DNA from: an uncultured Clostridia bacterium
Lineage (GTDB): Bacteria; Bacillota; Clostridia; Oscillospirales; Oscillospiraceae
Direction of reading: 5' to 3'
Assembly: GCA_947167725.1 (NCBI GenBank)
Contig: CAMVJF010000139.1
Span: 1 to 5,051 of the forward strand
Length of the DNA: 5,051 bases
Shown piece by piece: positions 1 to 5,050 of this stretch. The notes beneath the pieces are model-generated. The model was not told the DNA's origin. It did not search any database and was given only the letters and a program-made list of their open reading frames with translations. The number at the start of each line of letters is the position of its first letter. Position 1 is the first letter of the stretch. Both the position numbers and the translations under genes were made by a program.

Positions 1-1
1 G

Positions 2-106
2 CAATACCTTATGGGACATAGCGCGATCGGAGTCACGCTGGATGTGTACACGCACACGGATTCCGATTTCGCAGAGCAGGCTTTTCGTGAGGTAATGAGC
101 TGCTGA
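2..106 (+). CDS. Tyrosine recombinase/integrase, C-terminal end (partial)
   Basis: This is the 3' end of a gene cut by the window edge; 34 codons and a TGA are visible. The tail reads QYLMGHSAIGVTLDVYTH, the last catalytic block of tyrosine recombinases. The GH histidine (codon 17-19) is the late active-site H/W position, and the tyrosine of VYTH (codon 47-49) would be the nucleophile that attaches to DNA. The family cuts and rejoins DNA at attachment sites to integrate or excise phages, integrative conjugative elements and genomic islands. The spacing between GH and Y and the following short helix (DFAEQAFREVM) fit Tn916/phage-type integrases of Firmicutes. Such genes usually sit at the very end of the element, so the DNA just downstream may hold an attachment site. 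The N-terminal arm-binding and core-binding domains lie outside the window, so the subfamily cannot be settled. Confidence 0.9.
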   Translation, partial: QYLMGHSAIGVTLDVYTHTDSDFAEQAFREVMSC

Positions 107-110
107 AATC

Positions 111-129
111 TACACCAGTTTTTACACCA
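111..129 (+). repeat. Paired TACACCA direct repeats after the integrase stop
   Basis: TACACCA occurs at 111-117 and again at 123-129, a 12-base period starting four bases after the integrase stop codon. A looser pair, TACCA at 369-373 and 380-384 (11-base period), lies near the far end of the same gene-free stretch. Short repeats at about one helical turn downstream of an integrase gene are typical of arm-type binding sites for the recombinase. That role is inferred; only the repeats are seen. Confidence 0.4.
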
Positions 130-137
130 ATTTTGAA

Positions 138-163
138 AAATCTATGTAGAGATACGTAGATTT
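138..163 (+). repeat. Hairpin with 11-bp stem and GAGA tetraloop
   Basis: AAATCTATGTA (138-148) pairs with TACGTAGATTT (153-163) around a GAGA loop; ten pairs are Watson-Crick and one is G-T. AAATCTA also occurs as a third copy at 106-112, overlapping the integrase stop codon. There is no T-tract after the stem, so it is not a classical terminator. It may be a recombinase or accessory-protein site, or protect the 3' end of the integrase mRNA. Confidence 0.5.
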
Positions 164-408
164 GCAAAGAGCAGCCCGCAAACATCCATGCGGATTTTGT
201 TGATAATTCCACGGTTTTGTGAATTGCCTTGCAAAATCCGTGAAGCCGAAAAAAGGCGTGCCCGGAAGGGCGGCATGTACTAAGTTGTAACTTTTCAGAG
301 CAATTTCAAAGATTTTTTGTCAAAAGCATCTATAATAAGTAATTTTTTGAAGTAGTTTGGAGGCCGTGTACCAACGGTTTACCAAAAAGCGCTTGACTAT
401 GCATTGAG

Positions 409-445
409 GCCGGTGCCGTAAAAAAGCACCGGCTTTTTTGTTTTT
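409..445 (+). terminator. Rho-independent terminator
   Basis: GCCGGTGC (409-416) pairs perfectly with GCACCGGC (426-433) across a nine-base loop rich in A, followed by TTTTTTG and five more T. This is a strong intrinsic terminator on the + strand. It lies about 300 bases beyond the integrase stop with no gene between. It may therefore close a long integrase transcript, or have belonged to a chromosomal gene separated from it by integration. Confidence 0.85.
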
Positions 446-507
446 CCTCCACCCTGCTCCCTTGCAACAGAAAGCTGAAGATTGCTTCTCAGTAATAGGT
501 TCTTGAA

Positions 508-512
508 AGGAG
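508..512 (+). promoter_or_regulatory. Ribosome binding site for the short frame at 521
   Basis: AGGAG lies eight bases before the ATG at 521, within GAAAGGAGCG. It is the only clear ribosome site on the + strand between the integrase and the right-hand operon, and is the main reason to believe the following short frame was once translated. Confidence 0.55.
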
Positions 513-520
513 CGTCTTTA

Positions 521-661
521 ATGAATCCCCATCAAAAGAAATTCGTGTCGCAAACGGAAGCTGTTTTCTCTTTCCTGAATGACCGCGGAATTCAGATCCC
601 GTGTGAGCAAGAGCTTTCTGAAAAAGAAGATAGAGAAATGGCATTTAAGAAGAAGGCCTAA
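521..661 (+). pseudogene. Short frame of 46 codons, probably frameshifted or decayed; function unknown
   Basis: The frame starts MNPHQKKFVSQTEAVFSFLN and ends KKKA at a TAA. It has a good ribosome site and follows a terminator, as a new transcription unit would. The protein is charged and matches no family I recognise. The +2 frame continues in a similar style across the stop: from about 652, LKANVDRILGIEKDAEIEKD runs on to a TGA near 739. A single-base loss in the purine-rich stretch 645-665 would therefore join the two into a protein of roughly 70 residues. The sequence supports a former small gene now broken, or a sequencing indel. A genuine 46-residue peptide is the alternative. It may belong to the mobile element suggested by the neighbouring integrase end and inverted repeats, but that is inference. 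Confidence 0.35.
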
Positions 662-748
662 AGGCGAATGTTGATCGCATCCTCGGTATAGAAAAGGACG
701 CCGAAATTGAAAAAGATGAACCGACTTCGACTCGTTCTTGAACAAAAA

Positions 749-816
749 GCGTTTCGCAGAAACGCGCAGCCATTGGAGAAATCCAATGTTCCCAGGGGAT
801 TGGGGAAGTGCCCCAA
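749..816. repeat. Three consecutive perfect hairpins; oriT-like or structured RNA region
   Basis: Three perfect stems follow one another. GCGTTTC/GAAACGC (749-755 and 759-765) has a three-base loop. CATTGGA/TCCAATG (771-777 and 782-788) has a GAAA loop. TTGGGG/CCCCAA (800-805 and 811-816) has a five-base loop. With the terminator-like stem and the 16-base palindrome just downstream, five inverted repeats fall within 132 bases. No gene overlaps them convincingly. Runs of inverted repeats like this are seen at transfer origins (oriT) of mobilisable Firmicute elements and in structured RNAs. The GAAA loop favours RNA folding, and the nearby integrase favours a mobilisation remnant. No relaxase gene is present in the window, so neither is proven. 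Confidence 0.5.
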
Positions 817-821
817 CAAGC

Positions 822-861
822 AAAATGAGCAGTCCGGCGTACAGCCGAATTGCTCATTTTT
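822..861. terminator. Stem-loop with T-tract, possibly bidirectional terminator
   Basis: AAAATGAGCA (822-831) pairs with TGCTCATTTT (851-860), and an inner CGGC/GCCG stem (835-838/844-847) closes a five-base loop. On the + strand the arm runs into five T, as in a rho-independent terminator. On the minus strand the arm also ends in four T, though these lie within the stem. It could thus stop + strand transcripts through the hairpin cluster and, less efficiently, read-through from the minus-strand operon that ends at 946. The two-part stem is also compatible with a protein-binding site of a mobilisation region. Confidence 0.5.
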
Positions 862-864
862 GCA

Positions 865-880
865 AAACTTCATGAAGTTT
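865..880. repeat. 16-bp perfect palindrome
   Basis: AAACTTCATGAAGTTT is self-complementary over its full length, with no spacer. With no loop it is more likely a site for a dimeric DNA-binding protein than an RNA hairpin. It sits between the stem-loop at 822-861 and the end of the operon. Confidence 0.6.
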
Positions 881-905
881 GCCCTGCTTGCTGACGCTCA
901 AGTCC

Positions 906-947
906 AGTTTGTGTGGTCGTAAGAATTGCCGGCTGAATACGCAAACT
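906..947. repeat. Weak stem overlapping the end of the minus-strand operon
   Basis: AGTTTGTGT (906-914) can pair with ACGCAAACT (939-947) with one G-T pair and a loop of 24 bases. The right arm overlaps the TAG of the last operon gene. It lacks a T-tract, so it is not a good terminator. It may only be a 3'-end structure, and the long loop makes it marginal. Confidence 0.2.
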
Positions 948-2997
948 ACGCTGCCAGATCCGTTGCCGCTCTTGCCATGTAGCTGGCAAGCCTCTCCGCC
1001 ACATTCTGCTGGAGGTTCCGGAAGAAGAACTGATAATCATAGACGTGGTACGCGCCGTAGGGGAGCCCCGGCACGATCGGGGCGTACTCGGCCGGGTCGA
1101 CGTCCGTGACCTTCACCGCGCCGCGCTCGGCGTCAATATAGCAGCCGCAGAGGCTTTCCTGCTCACTACGAATCTCACCGTTGTAGTCGGTAAAGCAGGC
1201 GCCGAGATTTTCGCTCTTGTCCGCAGCGGTCTCGTCGGTCCGCCAGTTGAGGGGATTGATCCCGAACGCCCGCTGTCCGGCGGGGCTGATGAAGGTCTCC
1301 GTGACCTCCGGCGCCTCGCAGTCAAAGCTGATCACAACGCCGAAATCGTCCGCGCCCTGGGCGGGTCGGATCTGCGGGTATTGCGCCGTCAGTTCCTCTG
1401 TGCAAGGCCAGCCGATGGCGTAGACCGCCACCAGCTGATCGTAGAGTTCCTCGTCGCCGAAGTACTCCTCCAGCAGCCGGTAGCACATATCCGCGCCTTG
1501 GGAAAAGCCCGCCAGGACGATGGGTCTTCCCTCATTTTCATGCTCCAAATACCAAGCAAACGCGGCTGACACGTCGCTGTAGGCAAGCTCCATGTAGGGC
1601 TCCCACTCCTCCCGATCCAGGCTGTAGACCTTCATGGCCGCCTGCCGGTAGTAGGGGGCGTACATCCGGGTGCTCTCCTCGTAGATCCCGCGCTCCATGT
1701 TCAGCGCGCCGAGGAAGCTGGCCTTGGTGTCCTCATCGTCCATGGACATGTTGAATTCATCGTTCATGTCCACCGTGGGGCAGATCAGGAAGAGATCGGC
1801 GTCCTTGTCTTCCCCGATGCCGAAGTAAGCCCAGTTATCCGCGTCGGCATAGTCCAAAGCGTCCTGCGCGGGGGTCTGCGCCGCCGAAAGCTGAATGTCG
1901 GCAGGAACGTACTGTTCGGCTGCCTTCGTGATGCCGTCCGGATAGATCTGCGCAAAATCGGTCTTCATCGAGATCGGGATAAAGCCCTTGGCAAGATAGT
2001 CGGCGGATTTTGCCTCCCAATCCTGCGTACCCCACTCACGCTCGTTGTCATCGGCGACAATCATATACGCCTGCGCGAGATAGGGGTTCCGCGCATCAAT
2101 GGCGTAGTTCATCATGCTGGTGTCGCTGCCGCTGTTGCCGAAGGCCAGCACCGGACGCTTGCCGATCTCGCGCTCGACGTAGATCGACTTGTTGCCGTTC
2201 AGGTTTTTCTGGATAAAACCGCCGGTCAGAACGAGCTCGTCGCCGTTTTCATACTTGAAGTCCATGTTGGACGGCTCGTCCTCGTGGCCTCTTTGCTTTA
2301 CCTCAAAATCGGTGCCGATCACATGCTCCGGTTCCACATAGTCCCGGATCGGGGAGTTGGCAAGGATGGCGCGGGTGGTGGTGCGCTCGGTACCGCTGAT
2401 GACCCAGATCTCAAAACCGTTATCATAGAGATATTTCACAAGCTCCGCCATCGGCAGGTAGAAATTGTCTATGTAGCGCATGTTGTCGAAGCTCGCAGTC
2501 TTTTTCTGCCCGAACTCTACCGCATAGTTGTAAAACTCTTCCACGGTCATGCCTGCGTAGGCTTTTGCAAAGTTTCTTGCCAGCGTCTCGTCGGCAAGAT
2601 ACCCGGGCCGGATCGACGCGGCGACCGCTTTCAGCTCATCCGAAACGCGCTCGGGGTGGTCGTAGAGGCAGTATTCGATGAACATCATCGTGTCATAGTA
2701 GGTATAGAAGGTCTCGCACGCGAGTGTACCGTCCATATCGAACACAGCGATGCGATCTTCGACGGGGATATAATCTGCTCCGCCCTCTTGCGTGACGGCG
2801 CTGACGTAGTCGATCAGACTGTTCTTCGCGCCGGTTCCTTCGTTCCAAAGAGAAAGCGGGTCATTCCCGGCAAGCAGCTCAGCCGCGGCAGCGCTCTTCT
2901 TCCAGCCCACGCCGAGCGCATACAGAATACTGACAACCAGCAGCAGGCAGATCGCCGTAACGGCAAGGCCTTTCCATGTTTTCAACTGTTTTTCCAT
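946..2997 (-). CDS. Membrane-anchored HAD phosphatase fused to DUF3089 alpha/beta hydrolase
   Basis: The protein has 683 residues. The N-terminus (MEKQLKTWKG, then a hydrophobic stretch at about 11-31) is a signal anchor or uncleaved signal peptide placing the rest outside the cytoplasm. Residues about 80-345 form a HAD-superfamily phosphohydrolase. Motif I is DMDGT (nucleophile D87, acid/base D89), motif II is S201 in VISGTE, a candidate motif III lysine is K280, and motif IV is GNSGSD (287-292). Residues about 383-680 match DUF3089, an alpha/beta-hydrolase family. They include the MYAPYYRQAA signature, AYSDVSAAF, the nucleophile elbow GFSQG (S499) and a terminal HVYDYQFFF block carrying the likely catalytic H651. 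Both active sites look intact, so two hydrolytic reactions, phosphate-ester and carboxyl-ester, are plausible; the substrate is unknown. An ATG at 3171 would add 58 residues inside the upstream gene; the ATG at 2997 has GAGGAG at the right distance and a proper signal sequence. It is the last gene of the operon, 13 bases after the oxidoreductase. Confidence 0.85.
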   Translation of the reverse strand: MEKQLKTWKGLAVTAICLLLVVSILYALGVGWKKSAAAAELLAGNDPLSLWNEGTGAKNSLIDYVSAVTQEGGADYIPVEDRIAVFDMDGTLACETFYTYYDTMMFIEYCLYDHPERVSDELKAVAASIRPGYLADETLARNFAKAYAGMTVEEFYNYAVEFGQKKTASFDNMRYIDNFYLPMAELVKYLYDNGFEIWVISGTERTTTRAILANSPIRDYVEPEHVIGTDFEVKQRGHEDEPSNMDFKYENGDELVLTGGFIQKNLNGNKSIYVEREIGKRPVLAFGNSGSDTSMMNYAIDARNPYLAQAYMIVADDNEREWGTQDWEAKSADYLAKGFIPISMKTDFAQIYPDGITKAAEQYVPADIQLSAAQTPAQDALDYADADNWAYFGIGEDKDADLFLICPTVDMNDEFNMSMDDEDTKASFLGALNMERGIYEESTRMYAPYYRQAAMKVYSLDREEWEPYMELAYSDVSAAFAWYLEHENEGRPIVLAGFSQGADMCYRLLEEYFGDEELYDQLVAVYAIGWPCTEELTAQYPQIRPAQGADDFGVVISFDCEAPEVTETFISPAGQRAFGINPLNWRTDETAADKSENLGACFTDYNGEIRSEQESLCGCYIDAERGAVKVTDVDPAEYAPIVPGLPYGAYHVYDYQFFFRNLQQNVAERLASYMARAATDLAA

Positions 2998-3004
2998 TTC
3001 CTTG

Positions 3005-3010
3005 CTCCTC
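3005..3010 (-). promoter_or_regulatory. Ribosome binding site that fixes the start of the HAD-DUF3089 gene
   Basis: On the minus strand GAGGAG lies seven bases before the ATG at 2997, in the 13-base gap right after the TAA of the upstream gene. It supports this start over the ATG at 3171, and suggests translational coupling between the two genes. Confidence 0.8.
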
Positions 3011-3568
3011 TTATTTCCTTTGTTCGATCTCTCTGATCGTATTCGCCACGATGCGTTCCGCGTCATACCCCTGTACATCCAGCATTTCGGCCATGATCCG
3101 TTCCGTTTCCGGGATACCGAAATAATCCTGCACCAAAGTACGGATATACGCATAGCTGAAATCCGGGACATAGGGGCCTCCTGCCGTGGTCACATACCAC
3201 AGCTTTCTCGCCCGGCACAGGCCGTGGGGCAGCCCCTCTTCCGTATATTCGGAGACCAGCCCCGTCACATAGATGTTTTCGAGATACAGCTTTAAGATCG
3301 CCGGGAAAGACAGATCCCAATAAGGCGCGGCGATCACGATCTCGTCCGCGCGCTGAAACTGTCTCGCCAAGCGAAACATGGGATCGGAATACTCGCGTCT
3401 TTCGATCAATTCTGTCCGTCTGTTAAGCCTTTCCTCGGAGAGAGGGTGCAAGTCCTCCTCCGAGAGTTTTACTTCCTCCGACGCACCTCCGAGGCGCTTG
3501 AGCAAGGATTTTGCCAGCCGCTCTGTTCTGGATCCCTCTCGCGCACAGACATTCACATATAAGACCAT
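3011..3568 (-). CDS. FMN-dependent NAD(P)H oxidoreductase, flavodoxin-like fold (azoreductase type)
   Basis: The 185-residue protein starts with a flavodoxin first strand and phosphate-binding turn (MVLYVNVCAREGSRTERLAK). It carries APYWDLSFPAILKLYLE at 81-97 and TTAGGPY at 127-133. These match the FMN-contact segments of AzoR/NQO-type enzymes, whose equivalents are the PMWNFSIP-like and SRGGxY-like motifs. Such enzymes are cytoplasmic, usually dimeric, bind FMN and pass electrons from NAD(P)H to quinones, azo compounds or nitro compounds. The physiological acceptor cannot be told from sequence. The length is slightly short of typical AzoR (about 200). The 12-base gap from the upstream gene contains no clear Shine-Dalgarno sequence, so translation probably depends on ribosomes finishing that gene. 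No other start is credible, because the first strand would be lost. The link to the envelope hydrolase downstream is by position only. Confidence 0.85.
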   Translation of the reverse strand: MVLYVNVCAREGSRTERLAKSLLKRLGGASEEVKLSEEDLHPLSEERLNRRTELIERREYSDPMFRLARQFQRADEIVIAAPYWDLSFPAILKLYLENIYVTGLVSEYTEEGLPHGLCRARKLWYVTTAGGPYVPDFSYAYIRTLVQDYFGIPETERIMAEMLDVQGYDAERIVANTIREIEQRK

Positions 3569-3580
3569 TGCTTGTAGTGT

Positions 3581-3898
3581 TTATTGCTTGACCATCAAAA
3601 CGTATTTCGGCTTCTCCGGCAGGTATTTCACGCGAAGCTGCGTGCCTTCCGTGATAAAACGCGGCGGGTTGCCCAGCTTGGCCTCAACGGTCTCTCCGGA
3701 TTCATTTTTGTACTTGACAAAATACTCGTAATCCGAGGTCCGATTGCCGTCGCTGTCCTGCCCTTCAACTTCCTTGATGCGGGAGAGAACCGCGTCGACT
3801 TCGATGCCCTTTTCGTTGATGGCTTTGCTGCGCTTGTAGTTGTAAATGAAGCCGATAATCACTACGAGAACAATGACACCGATGACAACATACAACAT
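3581..3898 (-). CDS. Small single-pass membrane protein, DUF3592-like
   Basis: The protein has 105 residues. Residues 2-19 (LYVVIGVIVLVVIIGFIY) form one membrane helix, followed by YKRSK, which suggests the N-terminus faces out and the rest lies in the cytoplasm by the positive-inside rule. The soluble part (about 31-105) looks beta-rich. It begins GIEVDAVLSRIKEVEG, continues with a Y-x-Y-x-V-KYKNESGE core, and ends GTQLRVKYLPEKPKYVLM. This layout of a membrane helix, a 'V-x-A-x-V' strand, a 'Y-F-V-K-Y' strand and a V-x-YLPxxP close resembles DUF3592 proteins, which have no known activity. The match is by eye and may be to a related small family. An excellent AAGGAGG (complement of 3907-3913) sits eight bases before the ATG, the best ribosome site in the operon, so this gene may be made in larger amounts than its neighbours. 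Confidence 0.75.
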   Translation of the reverse strand: MLYVVIGVIVLVVIIGFIYNYKRSKAINEKGIEVDAVLSRIKEVEGQDSDGNRTSDYEYFVKYKNESGETVEAKLGNPPRFITEGTQLRVKYLPEKPKYVLMVKQ

Positions 3899-3906
3899 TT
3901 TATTAT

Positions 3907-3913
3907 CCTCCTT
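3907..3913 (-). promoter_or_regulatory. Consensus ribosome binding site of the small membrane protein
   Basis: On the minus strand AAGGAGG stands eight bases upstream of the ATG at 3898, a full match to the anti-Shine-Dalgarno. It lies in the longest gap of the operon (50 bases), in which no promoter or terminator was seen. Confidence 0.8.
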
Positions 3914-3948
3914 GATTTCAATTCTTTCCTTTTGATCATGGATTTTGG

Positions 3949-4665
3949 TCAGACTCCGTCATCATCCTGCACCTGCCCAGCAAGGACATACAGATCGTAA
4001 TAGTCATCGTACAGGCCAAGGCAGGCATCCATTCCAGAGTTGACGCTGAAGGATTTTTCCAGCACCATCTCCCATGAGCCATATTGTTCAAAGAGTTCGT
4101 CCGGCAGGGGTCCTTCCTCATGCCCGTATTTCTCAAGATTCCGAGCCTTCATTGCCTCCAGGCCTTCCGGGTCGCCGTTGTAAGCTGCCATGCGGAGTTC
4201 ATTGCGTAGCGTACTCACTGCGCGGGCAATCTCTTCGATCTCCTTATCCGCTGCACGCATCTTGCCAAGGAGATCATACATTTCTGCAAAGCTGTCATGG
4301 TAGGCAAGGCGCTCCTGCCGTCCCGCCTCCACCACCCCCGGGTCAGACCAGTCCATTTCTGCATACTGCTTCAGACTGCCGGTCTCGCTGGGACGAAAGC
4401 CATAGACAGCCGTTTCGTCTGCGACGATATCAGCCATGGCGGACGGGTTGAGCTGCGGATCGTGCTCATAAGAGAATGCTTCTGCTTTCTCCTCAGGCAC
4501 GCTGTTTTCGCTCTCGCCGCTTGGTACCGCGGTGTTGGGAGTAGCCGGAGACGCGATTTCGGGTGTTCGCGCCGCATCAGTCTTCTTATTCCCGCACCCT
4601 GCCAACAACACAGCAACAAGAGTAAGGATAAGCAGCCAGGATAGGGCTTTTCTTGTGCAAGTCAT
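3949..4665 (-). CDS. Lipoprotein with an unnamed conserved-looking alpha-rich domain
   Basis: The protein has 238 residues. The signal peptide MTCTRKALSWLLILTLVAVL ends in a lipobox LLAGC, so cleavage before C24 and lipid attachment to the membrane are expected. A linker rich in P, S, T, A and E (about 25-65) follows, then a mostly helical domain from about 68 to 228. Striking segments are NPSAMADIVADETAVYGF (73-90), MDWSDP (104-109), the helix with EEIARAVSTLRNELRMAAY (144-162), YGSWEMVLEKSFS (195-207) and the aromatic-acidic GLYDDYYDLY (217-226). I recall similar YGF/DW/YGSWE domains in other gut clostridial proteins but know no family name or activity, so no function is assigned. There are no metal-binding or catalytic motifs that I can recognise. 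It follows the STAS gene by eight bases without its own clear ribosome site, so translational coupling is likely. It could be a surface binding protein or the sensor of the unit. Confidence 0.85.
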   Translation of the reverse strand: MTCTRKALSWLLILTLVAVLLAGCGNKKTDAARTPEIASPATPNTAVPSGESENSVPEEKAEAFSYEHDPQLNPSAMADIVADETAVYGFRPSETGSLKQYAEMDWSDPGVVEAGRQERLAYHDSFAEMYDLLGKMRAADKEIEEIARAVSTLRNELRMAAYNGDPEGLEAMKARNLEKYGHEEGPLPDELFEQYGSWEMVLEKSFSVNSGMDACLGLYDDYYDLYVLAGQVQDDDGV

Positions 4666-4673
4666 TTTCTGTT

Positions 4674-4970
4674 TTACTCAATCGGCAGGAAGTCCGAAAA
4701 GCCGGTGACCTCAAAGACTTCTTTCACCAGTTCGTTGGCGTTCGTGACCTTCATTTTGCCTTTGTTGCGCATGGTCTTGAAGGCAGACAGCAGCACGCGA
4801 AGCCCGGCGGAGGAGATGTACTCCAGCTTGCTGAGGTCAATGATCAGATCCGTGACACCGGCTAGGCTGTTCTTCAGTTCTTCCTCCAACTGCGGCGCCG
4901 TCGTGGTGTCCAGGCGGCCCTCCAGCGCGACGACCAGGTTCTTCTCGTTCAGATTCTTCTCGATCTTCAT
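4674..4970 (-). CDS. STAS-domain anti-sigma-factor antagonist (SpoIIAA/RsbV type)
   Basis: The 98 residues form a single STAS domain, the normal length for free-standing antagonists. The sequence has the beta-alpha pattern MKIEKNLNEKNLVVALEGRL, then LDTTTAPQLEEELK, and the loop LIIDLSKLEYISSAGLRVLL at about 42-61. In SpoIIAA and RsbV the serine of the D-S-S/T-G-L loop is phosphorylated by a partner kinase (SpoIIAB/RsbW type). The unphosphorylated form binds that kinase and frees a sigma factor. Here the equivalent serine is S54 in ISSAGLR; S53 replaces the usual aspartate and A55 the usual S/T. It is cytoplasmic. No kinase, phosphatase or sigma factor gene lies within the window, so the partner is unknown; it might be upstream of 5051. 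The ATG has AGAGGA seven bases upstream. The same frame stays open to the window edge, but the family length favours this start. Confidence 0.9.
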   Translation of the reverse strand: MKIEKNLNEKNLVVALEGRLDTTTAPQLEEELKNSLAGVTDLIIDLSKLEYISSAGLRVLLSAFKTMRNKGKMKVTNANELVKEVFEVTGFSDFLPIE

Positions 4971-5011
4971 TACATGTTCCTCTGATGATTTTCGCGCCTT
5001 AAGCTCCCTTG

Positions 5012-5050
5012 TCAGATCGGTTCCTGATTCGTTTCCGGCTGGAAGAGATC
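5012..5050 (-). CDS. Possible 3' end of an upstream gene (12 codons visible)
   Basis: On the minus strand one frame entering from the window edge reads DLFQPETNQEPI and stops with TGA at 5014-5012, 41 bases before the STAS start. A second frame also stops, at 4999-5001, and the third stays open into the STAS gene, so the choice is uncertain. If real, its closeness and the lack of a promoter in the gap suggest it is part of the same operon. A SpoIIE-type phosphatase or kinase gene would be expected next to a STAS gene, but 12 residues cannot show this. Confidence 0.25.
   Translation of the reverse strand, partial: DLFQPETNQEPI

Larger units (their letters stand above)
107..520. other. Gene-free, repeat-rich stretch after the integrase; candidate attachment region
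   Basis: No open frame with a ribosome site and a recognisable product was found in this 414-base stretch. It is visibly richer in A and T than the minus-strand operon to the right. Besides the TACACCA repeats and the GAGA hairpin it contains a perfect 9-base inverted repeat, CGGATTTTG at 191-199 against CAAAATCCG at 232-240. A close variant (ACGGTTTTG, 211-219) can compete for the same right arm. It also holds CCGCA/TGCGG (176-180/189-193), GCCC-GGAA-GGGC (260-271) and AAGTT-GT-AACTT (282-293). TATAAT at 331-336 has no convincing -35 partner. The position beside an integrase end makes an attachment site likely, but its core cannot be identified without the other end of the element or an empty site. 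Confidence 0.4.

Noticed and set aside
331..336. TATAAT as a promoter -10 element
   Set aside because: No acceptable -35 hexamer lies 16-18 bases upstream, and no gene starts within a sensible distance before the terminator at 409.
165..400. tRNA gene as the integration target
   Set aside because: No T-loop consensus (GGTTCRAATCC) or cloverleaf arms were found on either strand near the integrase end.
707..922. Open frame of 71 codons on the + strand across the inverted repeats
   Set aside because: It runs through all five inverted repeats, has no ribosome site at its ATG, and its composition follows the hairpins more than a protein pattern. Minus-strand frames over the same bases were rejected for the same reason.
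1045..1569. Open frame of 174 codons on the + strand
   Set aside because: It is antisense to the DUF3089 domain, whose catalytic motifs are intact on the minus strand; the + product is V/R/G-rich without domain features.
2284..3036. Open frame of 250 codons on the + strand
   Set aside because: It lies entirely antisense to the HAD domain and the start of that gene, has no ribosome site and no recognisable motif. It is a by-product of the GC-rich codon pattern of the real gene.
2998..3171. N-terminal extension of 58 residues for the HAD-DUF3089 protein from an ATG at 3171
   Set aside because: It would overlap most of the 3' end of the oxidoreductase gene, reads as arginine- and serine-rich out-of-frame sequence, and would bury the signal anchor. 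The ATG at 2997 has a ribosome site and begins a normal signal sequence.
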